Assembly (NCBI GenBank): GCA_018268675.1 | Contig: JAFDWB010000032.1 | Coordinates: forward strand, 1 to 64,000 | Length of the DNA stretch: 64,000 nt | Reading direction: 5' to 3' | From: Actinomycetota bacterium | GTDB lineage: Bacteria > Actinomycetota > Thermoleophilia > Solirubrobacterales > 70-9 | Part shown: piece after piece, positions 7,207 to 15,296 of the stretch | Layout: the number at the start of each line of letters is the position of its first letter | Position numbering within the stretch: the first letter of the stretch is position 1 | Program-made: the position numbers and the translations under genes | Notes under the pieces: model-generated | The model's database searches: none | What the model was told of the DNA's origin: nothing | The model's input: only the letters and a program-made list of their open reading frames with translations

Positions 7207-8871
7207 CGTCGCCCTGATCGTCGTGCCCGCGCCGGGGCGGGAGTCGACCTCGATCGTGCCGCCGAGCAGCTCGACCCGCTCGCGCATGCCGAGGAGGCCG
7301 CGGCCGGGGCCGAGGGCCGGGTCGAAGCCGGCGCCGTCGTCGCCGACCTCGACCTGGACGCCGCCGTCGTCGGCGCTGACGCGGACCTCCGCCCCGCCCG
7401 CGCCGGCGTGCTTGGCGACGTTGGTCAGCGCCTCCTGGACGAGGCGGTAGACGCCGCGTTCCTCGTCGCTGGTCAGTTCGGCGTCCAGCTGGATCGCGCA
7501 GGCGACCTCGAAGTCGCCGCGGTTGCCCGACTCCTCGGCGAGCGCTTCGAGAGCGGCGGCCAGGCCGAGCCGCTCCAGGGTGGCGGGGCGCAGGTCGTTG
7601 ATCAGGCGGCTGAGCTCGGTGATCTGGTCCTCCAGCCCCGCGACGGTCGCCTCGGCGGCCCTTTCGATCCGCTCGGCGCGGTCCTCCCCACCCGTCTGCA
7701 GCGACGCGGCGAGCGTGATCCGCACCGCCGCCAGCGACTGGAGGACGCCGTCGTGGAGCTCCTGCGCCCAGCGCCGGCGCTCGTCCTCGGCGACCTCGAC
7801 CTGCTGCTGCAGCCGCCCGGCCTCGACCGACTGCGCGGTGCCGACCGCGATCGCCGCCGTCGCCGCGAAGGCCTGCAGGAGCCGCAGGTCCTCGGCGTCG
7901 AAGTCGCCGCCCGCTTCGCGGTCGAGGGCGACGAGGGCGCCGACGGCGCGGCCGCGGAACAGCAGCGGGACCACCAGGGCCGTCTCGGCGCCGAGCCGCT
8001 CGCGCAGCCGCGCCTCCGAGCTCGGCGACCCGCGTTCCAGGTGCTTGGCGACCCGTTCCTGCATCGCCGCCTGGAAGATGGCGTCGTCGGTCGGGATCGT
8101 CAGCTCGTCGACCTCGGGGCCCACCCGGCCCGCCCGCGCGACGACGGCGAGCCGGTCGCGGCGGCGCAGCAGGACGAGCAGCGTGCGGGCCTCGACCAGG
8201 GCGCGCGCCCGCTTCACGATCAGGTCGAGGACCCGGTCGACGTCGGTCTCGCCGCCGACCGTGCGGGCGATGTCGGCGGAGGTCTCGGCGCGCCGCAGGG
8301 CGCGCTCCGTTTCCGCCTCGCGGGCGCGCAGCGCGGTGTAGAGCCGCGCGTTCTCGATCGCGATCGCGGCCCAGGTCGCGAGGGTCGTCGCCGCTTCCTC
8401 GTCGGCCTCGTCGAACTCCGCCCCGCCCGCTTTCTCGGTCATGTACAGGTTGCCGTAGGCCTCGCCCCGGATCGCGATCGGCACGCCGAGGAAGGTGTGC
8501 ATCGACGGGTGGCCGGGCGGGAAGCCGTAGGCGTGCGCGTGCGTTTCGACGTCGGCGAGGCGCAGCGGATGGGGGTCGCGGATCAGCTCGCCGAGCACGC
8601 CGCGACCGCGCGGGAGCGGTCCGATCTCCCGCCGCATCTCGTCGTCGATGCCGAGGTAGATGAAGCGCTCGAGCTCCCGCCGCTCCTCGTCCAGCACCCC
8701 GAGCGCCGCGTACCGGGCGCCGGTCAGATCCCGGGCCGCCTCGACGACCGAGCGGAGCACCACCTCCAGGTCGAGCTCGGAGAGGAGCGAGGATCCGACC
8801 TCGACGAGGCGCCGAAAGCGCCCGCCGCCGGGGCCGACGACTTCTTCGTCGGTGACAGACACGGGACCCAC
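7186..8871 (-). CDS. GAF-GAF sensor histidine kinase (DevS/DosT-like)
   Basis: The 561-residue soluble kinase has two GAF domains (about 30-180 and 205-350). They are followed by a HisKA_3 dimerisation region with phospho-acceptor His373 in AQELHDGVLQSL, and an HATPase domain with EALTNVAKHA, GDDGAGFD and GRGLLGMRERV. No membrane segment is seen. In GAF-1 the stretch GFPPGHPSMHTFLGVPI and GNLYMTEKAGG closely resembles the haem-binding GAF-A of mycobacterial DevS/DosT as I remember it. A haem-based oxygen or redox sensor is therefore plausible but unproven. It should phosphorylate the regulator at 6553, and the two genes converge. The GTG at 8871 is the only plausible start. Confidence 0.88.
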   Translation of the reverse strand: MGPVSVTDEEVVGPGGGRFRRLVEVGSSLLSELDLEVVLRSVVEAARDLTGARYAALGVLDEERRELERFIYLGIDDEMRREIGPLPRGRGVLGELIRDPHPLRLADVETHAHAYGFPPGHPSMHTFLGVPIAIRGEAYGNLYMTEKAGGAEFDEADEEAATTLATWAAIAIENARLYTALRAREAETERALRRAETSADIARTVGGETDVDRVLDLIVKRARALVEARTLLVLLRRRDRLAVVARAGRVGPEVDELTIPTDDAIFQAAMQERVAKHLERGSPSSEARLRERLGAETALVVPLLFRGRAVGALVALDREAGGDFDAEDLRLLQAFAATAAIAVGTAQSVEAGRLQQQVEVAEDERRRWAQELHDGVLQSLAAVRITLAASLQTGGEDRAERIERAAEATVAGLEDQITELSRLINDLRPATLERLGLAAALEALAEESGNRGDFEVACAIQLDAELTSDEERGVYRLVQEALTNVAKHAGAGGAEVRVSADDGGVQVEVGDDGAGFDPALGPGRGLLGMRERVELLGGTIEVDSRPGAGTTIRATLPLRGR

Positions 8872-8900
8872 TATGCCACCAGAATCCGTGCGGGGAAATG

Positions 8901-8907
8901 CGGATGG
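8901..8907 (+). promoter_or_regulatory. CGGATGG box upstream of tandem universal stress protein
   Basis: CGGATGG followed by CGGG; CCTAGA lies 19 bases further on. It starts 68 bases before the ATG at 8969. The same 19-base spacing to CCTAGC is seen at 14281 before another universal stress protein gene, so this may be a promoter. Confidence 0.4.
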
Positions 8908-8968
8908 CGGGTCGCACGGCCGCTCCTAGATTCGCCGAGGACGAGTTCAGCGAGTGAGAGGAGCGAGG

Positions 8969-9763
8969 ATGACCGCCACCGACAAGACGAACGACGCCGC
9001 GGTGAGCACGCCGCGCTATGAGACCGGACCGATCGTGGTCGGGTCCGACGGCAGCCCGGGCGGCGACGACGCGGTCGCCCTCGCGCACGACCTGGCCGGG
9101 GCGAGCAGCAGGCGGCTGATCGCGGAAAAGGTGCCCGGCGTGACGGCGCCGAGCCTCGGGCTGGTCGGGCTCGCCGAACGCGAAGGGGCCGGCACGCTGG
9201 TCGTCGGCTCGCCCCACCGAGGCGCGGCCGGCCGGGCGCTGCTCGGCAGCGTCGCCCACCACGTCCTCCACCACGCGCCGTGCGAGGTGGTCGTCGCGCC
9301 GCGCGGCTACGCGGGCCGCGAACGCCATCCGCGGATCGCCAAGATCGCCGTCGGCTACGACGGCACGGCGGAAGCGCGCACCGCGCTGCACCGCGCCGAA
9401 GCGCTCGCCCGCGACACCGGCGCCTCCCTGCACCTGATCGTCGCCGAAGACCCGGTGGTCGCCGGGATCGAGGGCAGCGATGAATCCAGGCCGCTGACCA
9501 ACGCGCCGGCGGTGCTGAAGGCGGCCCTGGCCACCGTCGCCCCCACGCTCGAGGCGACCGGCGAGCACCTCGATCCGGGCTGGCGCCAAGGCGGCAAGTC
9601 GATCGCCGACGCGCTCGCCGCGGCCTGCGAGGCCGACGTCGACATCCTCGTCGTCGGCACCCGCAAGCCGCTCGACCGCCTGCTGCTCGGCTCGGTCGCC
9701 GGCCACCTGATCGACGTCGCGCCGTGCGCGGTCCTCGTCGTCCCGCACGAGGACGGCGGCTGA
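8969..9763 (+). CDS. Tandem universal stress protein (UspA x2)
   Basis: The 264-residue cytoplasmic protein has two UspA domains. The first (GPIVVGSDGSPGGDDAV to CEVVVAP) is only about 90 residues and lacks the central part of the fold, though its phosphate-binding loop VVGSPHRGAAGRALLGS remains. The second (KIAVGYDGTAEARTAL to CAVLVVP) is full length and ends with VVGTRKPLDRLLLGS. Such proteins bind ATP and act in energy stress and dormancy. I use the ATG at 8969, preceded by AGGAGCGAGG; a GTG at 8954 is also in frame. It is followed after one base by another tandem universal stress protein and then phosphoketolase, probably one operon. Confidence 0.88.
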   Translation: MTATDKTNDAAVSTPRYETGPIVVGSDGSPGGDDAVALAHDLAGASSRRLIAEKVPGVTAPSLGLVGLAEREGAGTLVVGSPHRGAAGRALLGSVAHHVLHHAPCEVVVAPRGYAGRERHPRIAKIAVGYDGTAEARTALHRAEALARDTGASLHLIVAEDPVVAGIEGSDESRPLTNAPAVLKAALATVAPTLEATGEHLDPGWRQGGKSIADALAAACEADVDILVVGTRKPLDRLLLGSVAGHLIDVAPCAVLVVPHEDGG

Positions 9764-9764
9764 G

Positions 9765-10556
9765 ATGCCCGGTCGGGTCCTGGTCGGCTACCTCGACACC
9801 GAGCGCGGGCGCGACGCGCTGGCGCTCGGCCGCATCCTCGCCAAGGCGCGCGGCGCCGAGCTCGGCATCGCCACCGTCCCGGAGGGCGAGGGGCTCGCCG
9901 CGGCGGCCCGCGAGCAGGGCGCCGACCTGGTCGTCCTGGGGTCCACCCACCGCGGGCCGCTCGGCCGGATCGTGCCGGGGACGACGATGGCGCACCTGCT
10001 CGGCGAGGCGCCCTGCGCGGTCGCCGTGGCCCCGCCGGGGTTCGCCGAGCGGGCCGACGGCGAGTCGGTCTGGCAGCCGCTCGCCGGCGCCGAGGAGGAT
10101 GTCGGGATGCGGGTGGTCGGGGTCGGCTTCGACGGCTCGCCGGCCGCCCGGGCGGCACTCGACTACGCGACCGAGCTGGCCGCGGCAAACGGCGCCGCCC
10201 TGCGTGTCTACACGGTGGTCCGCAGCGTCGCGCCGATCGCCCCCGGGGCGCCGATGACCCCCAACCCGGCCGCCCCGACCGAGCTCGAGAGCCGCCGCGC
10301 CGAGCTGCACCAGGTCGTCGCCGACCTCCCGCGCGAGGTGCGCGCGCAGCCGATCCTGCTGCGCGGGTTCGCGGTCACCGAGCTGGCCAAGGCGGTCGCC
10401 CTCGGGGTGGACCTGCTGGTGGTCGGCACCCACGTCCGCGGCCGCGTCGGCCGCCTCCTGCACAAGAGCGTGGCGGGCGAAGTCGTGCTCGAGGCACCCT
10501 GCCCGGTGCTGATCTGCCCGACCCCGGTCGGCGCGCCGCTTGTGGCAACCTCCTAG
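9765..10556 (+). CDS. Tandem universal stress protein (UspA x2)
   Basis: The 263-residue protein has two UspA-like halves. The N-terminal half (RVLVGYLDTERGRDAL to CAVAVAPPG) is short, about 90 residues, like that of the preceding gene. The C-terminal half (RVVGVGFDGSPAARAAL to CPVLICPTP) is complete and carries VVGTHVRGRVGRLLHKS. The ATG lies one base after the previous stop, and phosphoketolase starts five bases after its own stop. Co-transcription with the phosphoketolase/acetate kinase pair suggests a role in the same energy-limited state. Confidence 0.87.
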   Translation: MPGRVLVGYLDTERGRDALALGRILAKARGAELGIATVPEGEGLAAAAREQGADLVVLGSTHRGPLGRIVPGTTMAHLLGEAPCAVAVAPPGFAERADGESVWQPLAGAEEDVGMRVVGVGFDGSPAARAALDYATELAAANGAALRVYTVVRSVAPIAPGAPMTPNPAAPTELESRRAELHQVVADLPREVRAQPILLRGFAVTELAKAVALGVDLLVVGTHVRGRVGRLLHKSVAGEVVLEAPCPVLICPTPVGAPLVATS

Positions 10557-10561
10557 GCACC

Positions 10562-12937
10562 GTGGGCGCCGCACCCTCGACCGATCTGGCCCCGCCGGAC
10601 GAGGCGGAGCTCGACCGTCTGCTCGCCTACTGGGAGGCGGCCAACTACCTCACCGTCGGCCAGATCTACCTGCAGGCGAACCCGCTGCTGCGCGAGCCGC
10701 TGCGCCCCGAGCACATCAAGCCACGCCTGCTCGGCCACTGGGGGACCTCGCCGGGGCTGAACCTGATCTACGCCCAGCTCGACCGGATGATCGCGGCGAC
10801 GGACGACGACGTCCTCCTCGTCGTCGGTCCGGGCCACGGCGGTCCGGCGGTGGTCGCCAACGTCTACCTCGAGGGGACCTACTCGGAGATCTACCCGGCG
10901 GTCTCCGCCGACGAGGCCGGGCTCCTGCGACTGATGCGCCAGTTCTCGACCCCGGGCGGCATCCCCAGCCACGTCAGCGTGCCGACGCCCGGCTCGATCC
11001 ACGAGGGCGGCGAGCTCGGCTACGCCCTGGTCCACGCCTTCGGCGCCGCGTTCGACCATCCCGACCTGATCGTCGCCTGCGTGATCGGCGACGGCGAGGC
11101 CGAGACCGCGCCGCTGGAGGGCTCCTGGAAGGGGATCCGGTTCCTCAACCCGGCCCGCGACGGCGCCGTACTGCCGATCCTCCACCTGAACGAATACAAG
11201 ATCTCCGGGCCGACGGTGCTCGGCCGGGCGAGCGAGGAGGAGATCGCGGCGCTGCTGGCGGGCCACGGCTACACCGCCCACTTCGTCGGCGGCTCCGATC
11301 CGCGCGCGGTCCACCACGACTTCGCCGTGGCGCTCGCCGAGTGCCGCGCGGCGATCGGGGCGATCCAGGCCGCCGCGCGCGCCGGCGGGACCTCGCGGCT
11401 GCGCCCGCCGGCGATCGTCCTGCGCACGCCGAAGGGATGGACCGGACCGCGGATCGTCGACGGCGTCCAGGTGGAGGGCACCTTCCGCGCCCACCAGGTC
11501 CCGCTCGGCCAGGTCCGCGAGAGCCCGGGGCACCTGGCGATGCTGGAGGAGTGGATGCGCTCCTACCGGCCGCAGGAGCACTTCGACGCGGCCGGGAGGC
11601 TGCGCGGCGCCGCCGCCGAGCTGGCGCCGGCGGGCGAGAAGCGGATGGGCGCGACGAGCTACGCCAACGGCGGGCGCCGACTGGTGGCGCTCGAGATCCC
11701 CGACCCGGGGCGCTACGCGATCGCGATCGACGAGCCGGGCACGGAGCGGGCCGAATCGACGCGGCGGCTCGGCGAGCTGCTGCGCGACCTCTACACCGCC
11801 AACGCCGCGGCCGCCAACTTCCGCCTCTTCTGCCCCGACGAGACGAACTCGAACCGCCTCGGGGCCGTCTTCGAGGTCGAGGACCGCTGCCTGCTCGACG
11901 CCGCGCGCGGGGACGAGCACGTCTCGCCGACCGGGCGGGTGATGGAGGTGCTCTCCGAGCACAACTGCCAGGGCTGGCTGGAGGGCTACCTGCTGAGCGG
12001 CCGGCACGGCCTCTTCGCCACCTACGAGGCCTTCGCGATGGTCTCCGCCTCGATGGCGATCCAGCACACCAAGTGGCTGGAGGAGATGCGGCGGCTCGAC
12101 TGGCGGGCGCCGGTCGCCTCGCTGAACGTGCTGCTCACCTCGACCTGCTGGCGCAACGACCACAACGGCTTCAGCCACCAGGGCCCGGGGCTGATCGACA
12201 CGATGATCAGCCTGCGGGGCGAGGTCGTTCGGGTCTACTTCCCGCCCGACGCCAACAGCCTCCTCACGGTCGCCGACCACTGCCTGCGCAGCCGCGACTA
12301 CGTCAACCTGATCGTGATCGACAAGCAGCCGCAGCTGCAGTACCTGGGCTACCGGGAGGCGGTCGAGCACGCCCGCGCCGGCGCCTCGCGCTGGGACTGG
12401 GCCGGCAACCGGGCCGACGAGCCCGACCTGGTGCTCGCCGCGGCCGGCGACATCCCGACGATGGAGATCGTCGCCGCCGCCGACCTGCTGCGCCGCCACA
12501 CCCCGGGGCTCGGCGTCCGCGTCGTCAACGTGGTCGACCTGATGGCCCTGTTCCCGCGCGAGGCGCACCCGCACGGCCTCGACGAGGAGGCCTTCGAGCG
12601 GCTCTTCGGCGCCGACCTCGAGGTCGTCTTCGCCTTCCACGGCTACGCCCGCGCCCTGCACCAGCTGATCCACGGCCGCCGCCACCCGGGCCGCTTCCAC
12701 GTCCGCGGCTTCAGCGAGCAGGGGACGACGACCACCCCGTTCGACATGGTGGTGCTGAACGGGATGAGCCGCTACCACCTGGCGCTGATGGCGCTCGAGC
12801 GGGCGCCCCGGCGCCCGGCCGGCGCCGCCGAGCTCGAGGCCCATTGCCAGGCGATGCTCGCCCGCCACCACGCCTACGTCCGCGAGCACCTCGAGGACAT
12901 GCCCGAGGTCCGCGACTGGACCCTGGCGTCGGCGTGA
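10562..12937 (+). CDS. xfp: Phosphoketolase (xylulose-5-phosphate/fructose-6-phosphate)
   Basis: The 791-residue thiamine-diphosphate enzyme (family length about 800) cleaves xylulose 5-phosphate or fructose 6-phosphate with phosphate to acetyl phosphate plus an aldose phosphate. Visible motifs are GHWGTSPGLNLIYA near the N terminus, GPGHGGPA, the diphosphate-binding GDGEAETAPLEGSWK near residue 180, HLNEYKISGPT, and the C-terminal EQGTTTTPFDMVVLN. The GTG start follows the upstream stress-protein gene by five bases. Its stop overlaps the acetate kinase GTG, so acetyl phosphate is passed directly to ATP synthesis. This is a fermentative shunt, fitting the arginine deiminase genes nearby. Confidence 0.96.
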   Translation: MGAAPSTDLAPPDEAELDRLLAYWEAANYLTVGQIYLQANPLLREPLRPEHIKPRLLGHWGTSPGLNLIYAQLDRMIAATDDDVLLVVGPGHGGPAVVANVYLEGTYSEIYPAVSADEAGLLRLMRQFSTPGGIPSHVSVPTPGSIHEGGELGYALVHAFGAAFDHPDLIVACVIGDGEAETAPLEGSWKGIRFLNPARDGAVLPILHLNEYKISGPTVLGRASEEEIAALLAGHGYTAHFVGGSDPRAVHHDFAVALAECRAAIGAIQAAARAGGTSRLRPPAIVLRTPKGWTGPRIVDGVQVEGTFRAHQVPLGQVRESPGHLAMLEEWMRSYRPQEHFDAAGRLRGAAAELAPAGEKRMGATSYANGGRRLVALEIPDPGRYAIAIDEPGTERAESTRRLGELLRDLYTANAAAANFRLFCPDETNSNRLGAVFEVEDRCLLDAARGDEHVSPTGRVMEVLSEHNCQGWLEGYLLSGRHGLFATYEAFAMVSASMAIQHTKWLEEMRRLDWRAPVASLNVLLTSTCWRNDHNGFSHQGPGLIDTMISLRGEVVRVYFPPDANSLLTVADHCLRSRDYVNLIVIDKQPQLQYLGYREAVEHARAGASRWDWAGNRADEPDLVLAAAGDIPTMEIVAAADLLRRHTPGLGVRVVNVVDLMALFPREAHPHGLDEEAFERLFGADLEVVFAFHGYARALHQLIHGRRHPGRFHVRGFSEQGTTTTPFDMVVLNGMSRYHLALMALERAPRRPAGAAELEAHCQAMLARHHAYVREHLEDMPEVRDWTLASA

Positions 12938-14046
12938 CCGGCGCCGCCCGCATCCTCACCGTCAACGCGGGCTCCACGAGCCTCAAGCTGCGGGTGCTGG
13001 GGCCCGACGACGAGGTGCTGGCGCGGCGCGACGGCGGGCCGACCGAGGACCCGGAGGGGCTGCGGGCGGCGCTGCGGGAGCTCCTCGACGCCGGGCCGGA
13101 GCCCGACGCCGCCGCCCACCGGGTGGTGCACGGCGGCGCCGCGTTCGACCGGCCGACCGTGGTCGACGCGGGCATCGAGGCGGGGCTGGAGCGCCTCGCC
13201 GACCTGGCGCCGCTGCACAACCCCCAGGCGGTGCGGGCGATGCGGGCGCTCGCGGCGCTGCGTCCCGACCTCCCCAACGTCGCCTGCTTCGACACCGCCT
13301 TCCACGCCGGGCTCCCGCCGGCGGCCCGGACCTACGCGCTTCCCGCCGCCTGGGCCGCGGGCCGCGAGCGGCTGCGGCGCTACGGGTTCCACGGGCTGTC
13401 CCACGCCTATGCGAGCCGGCGGGCCGCCGAGCTGCTCGGCGCGCGCGCCGAGGACCTGCGGCTGGTGACCGCGCACCTCGGCGGCGGCGCCTCGTTGGCG
13501 GCGGTCGCGGGCGGGCGCTCGGTCGACACGACGATGGGCTTCACGCCGCTCGAGGGCCTGGTGATGGCGACCCGCGCCGGCTCGGTCGACCCGGGCCTCC
13601 TGCTCTGGGCGCAGCGACACCTCGCGCTCGGCCCGGACGAGATGGAGCGGGCGCTCGACCGCGAGGCCGGCCTGCTCGGCCTCGCGGGGACCGCCGACAT
13701 GGAGGAGATCGTGGCGGGCGCCGCGCGCGGCGAGGACCGCCCGTCCCTGGCCCTCGACGTCTACATCCACCGCCTCACCGCCGCGATCGCCGCGATGGCG
13801 GCGGCGATGGGCGGCCTCGACGCGATCGTCTTCACCGGCGGCGTCGGCGAGAACGCCCCCGCGGTGCGGGCCCGCGCCTGCACCGGGGCCGCCTTCCTCG
13901 GCGTCGCCCTCGACCCCGCCCGCAACGAGCGCGGCGAGCCCGACACGATCCTCTCCCCGCCCGGGGCAGCCGCCGCCGCGGTCCTCGTCGCCGCCCGCGA
14001 GGACATCGAGATGGCGCGCCAGACGCGCCGCCTCCTGGCCTCCTGA
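12934..14046 (+). CDS. ackA: Acetate kinase
   Basis: The 370-residue enzyme makes ATP and acetate from acetyl phosphate. The ASKHA-fold motifs are present: NAGSTSLK near the N terminus, HRVVHGG, FDTAFH, YGFHGLSH, HLGGGASL and FTGGVGENAP near the C terminus. It is slightly shorter than the usual 400 residues, without loss of a motif. The GTG start overlaps the phosphoketolase TGA (GTGA), giving the classic xfp-ackA pair in which acetyl phosphate is converted to ATP. Confidence 0.96.
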   Translation: MTGAARILTVNAGSTSLKLRVLGPDDEVLARRDGGPTEDPEGLRAALRELLDAGPEPDAAAHRVVHGGAAFDRPTVVDAGIEAGLERLADLAPLHNPQAVRAMRALAALRPDLPNVACFDTAFHAGLPPAARTYALPAAWAAGRERLRRYGFHGLSHAYASRRAAELLGARAEDLRLVTAHLGGGASLAAVAGGRSVDTTMGFTPLEGLVMATRAGSVDPGLLLWAQRHLALGPDEMERALDREAGLLGLAGTADMEEIVAGAARGEDRPSLALDVYIHRLTAAIAAMAAAMGGLDAIVFTGGVGENAPAVRARACTGAAFLGVALDPARNERGEPDTILSPPGAAAAAVLVAAREDIEMARQTRRLLAS

Positions 14047-14054
14047 CGGGCGCG

Positions 14055-14096
14055 CTGCAAGGGTTGGTGTCGCTATGGCGACCTAAATCCTTGCAG
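14055..14096. terminator. Stem-loop after acetate kinase
   Basis: CTGCAAGG (14055-14062) pairs with CCTTGCAG (14089-14096) around an inner imperfect stem TCGC/GCGA. It starts nine bases after the ackA stop, so it may terminate or protect the long stress-protein/xfp/ackA transcript. No U-tract follows. Confidence 0.45.
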
Positions 14097-14144
14097 CGGT
14101 TCCCCGGACCTCGATCCCGGGCCTCCCGGAGCGCTCCCTCACAA

Positions 14145-14179
14145 GGGACGGTCACGAAAGTCCGACTTCGCACCGTCCC
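14145..14179. repeat. Nested hairpin related to the structured intergenic repeat
   Basis: GGGACGGT pairs perfectly with ACCGTCCC and encloses a second stem, CGAAAGT/ACTTCG. The segment ACGAAAGTCCGACTTCG and the following GC-rich tail resemble the CGAAGT-ACTTCG hairpin block of copy B (33185-33199). The gap 14047-14342 otherwise holds the terminator-like stem at 14055 and the promoter box at 14281. Confidence 0.35.
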
Positions 14180-14280
14180 TGGGCCCGCTCCCTCACTCAC
14201 CCGTCAAACCCCCGGCCGCGGCATCAACCACCGGAGCCGCTCCGCCCGGTGCCCACCACAACCGCCGCTGCGGCCCCGCA

Positions 14281-14309
14281 CGGATATCGCGCTCCCGCTC
14301 CGCGCCTAG
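14281..14309 (+). promoter_or_regulatory. Variant CGGAT promoter box upstream of stress protein
   Basis: CGGATAT followed 19 bases after CGGAT by CCTAGC mirrors the arrangement before the stress-protein gene at 8969 (CGGATGG, 19 bases, CCTAGA). The leaders also share GAGAGGAGCGA just before the start codon. The start codon lies 62 bases from the box. Confidence 0.35.
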
Positions 14310-14342
14310 CGTGGGCTCAGACCACGAGCGAGAGGAGCGACG

Positions 14343-15296
14343 GTGAGCGACAACGACTTCGAGGCGGCGCCGCGGCGCGTCCTGCTCGGCTACGACGGCA
14401 GTGCCGGGGCGGCGGATGCGATCGAGCTCTGCCGCACGATCGCGCCGCAGGGCGCCGAGGTGATCGCCGCCGACGTGCTGCCCTTCCCGGGGGCGCCGTC
14501 GGAGACCTTCCGCCTGCTCACCGGCTCCGACTTCCCCCTTCCCGCGGACCATTTCGAACCGGTCCTCGCGCGGCTCCCCGGGCGCCGGGTCGACACGCTG
14601 ACCTACGCCGGCGACTCGCCCGCGCGCGTCTTCGAAGAGATCGTGAGCGAGGTGGCGATCGACCTGATCGTGGTGGGCTCGCCCCACCGCGGCGCGATCG
14701 GCCGGGCCCTACACGGCTCGGTCGCCGAGGCGTTGCTGCACGGGTCCCCGGTGCCCGTCGCCACCGCCCCGCGCGGCTACGCCTCGCGCGCGCACGAGGG
14801 ACTGAGGACGATCGCCGTCGCCTACGACGGCGGCGCCGAGGCGCGCGCCGCCCTCGCCTACGCCGAGGCGATCGCCGGCGCCGCGGGCGGCCGGCTCAAG
14901 GTCCTCACCGTCGCCCGACCGACCGACCCGGTCGGCGGCGCGATCGCCTACACGTTCTCGCTGCCCCAGGACACCGACGACATCCAGCGCCAGGCGCTCC
15001 GCGAAGTCGACCCGGCGATCGACCTGCGCCGGCGCGTCCTGCACGGCGAGACCGCGGCGGCGATCGCCGGCGCCTGCGCGGACGCGGTCGACCTCCTGGT
15101 CGTCGGCTCCCGCGGCTACGGCACCGTCGAGCGCGTCCTGCTCGGCTCGACCTCCGCCGCGCCGATCCACGAGGCGCCCTGTCCGGTGATCGTGGTCCCG
15201 CGGCCGGCGGCGGGCGGGCGACGCCGCCGCCACGCCCGCCAGGCCTCGTCGATCCCCCAGACGACGAAGGGGAAGGTGGCGAGCAGCGCCAGCTGA
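14343..15296 (+). CDS. Tandem universal stress protein (UspA x2)
   Basis: The 317-residue protein has two full-size UspA domains: RVLLGYDGSAGAADAIEL to VPVATAPRG, and TIAVAYDGGAEARAAL to CPVIVVPRP. Phosphate-binding loops VVGSPHRGAIGRALHGS and VVGSRGYGTVERVLLGS are intact. The fold ends near residue 290. A further basic tail of about 28 residues has no stop codon to end it earlier and runs into the convergent P-type ATPase gene, so the two reading frames overlap by 181 bases. The GTG start follows GAGAGGAGCGAC. It is probably monocistronic. Confidence 0.88.
   Translation: MSDNDFEAAPRRVLLGYDGSAGAADAIELCRTIAPQGAEVIAADVLPFPGAPSETFRLLTGSDFPLPADHFEPVLARLPGRRVDTLTYAGDSPARVFEEIVSEVAIDLIVVGSPHRGAIGRALHGSVAEALLHGSPVPVATAPRGYASRAHEGLRTIAVAYDGGAEARAALAYAEAIAGAAGGRLKVLTVARPTDPVGGAIAYTFSLPQDTDDIQRQALREVDPAIDLRRRVLHGETAAAIAGACADAVDLLVVGSRGYGTVERVLLGSTSAAPIHEAPCPVIVVPRPAAGGRRRRHARQASSIPQTTKGKVASSAS

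Noticed and set aside
8884-8888. Minus-strand CGGAT copy before the sensor kinase
   Set aside because: It lies only about 13 bases from the kinase start, unlike the 38-86 base spacing of the others, and lacks the following GG.
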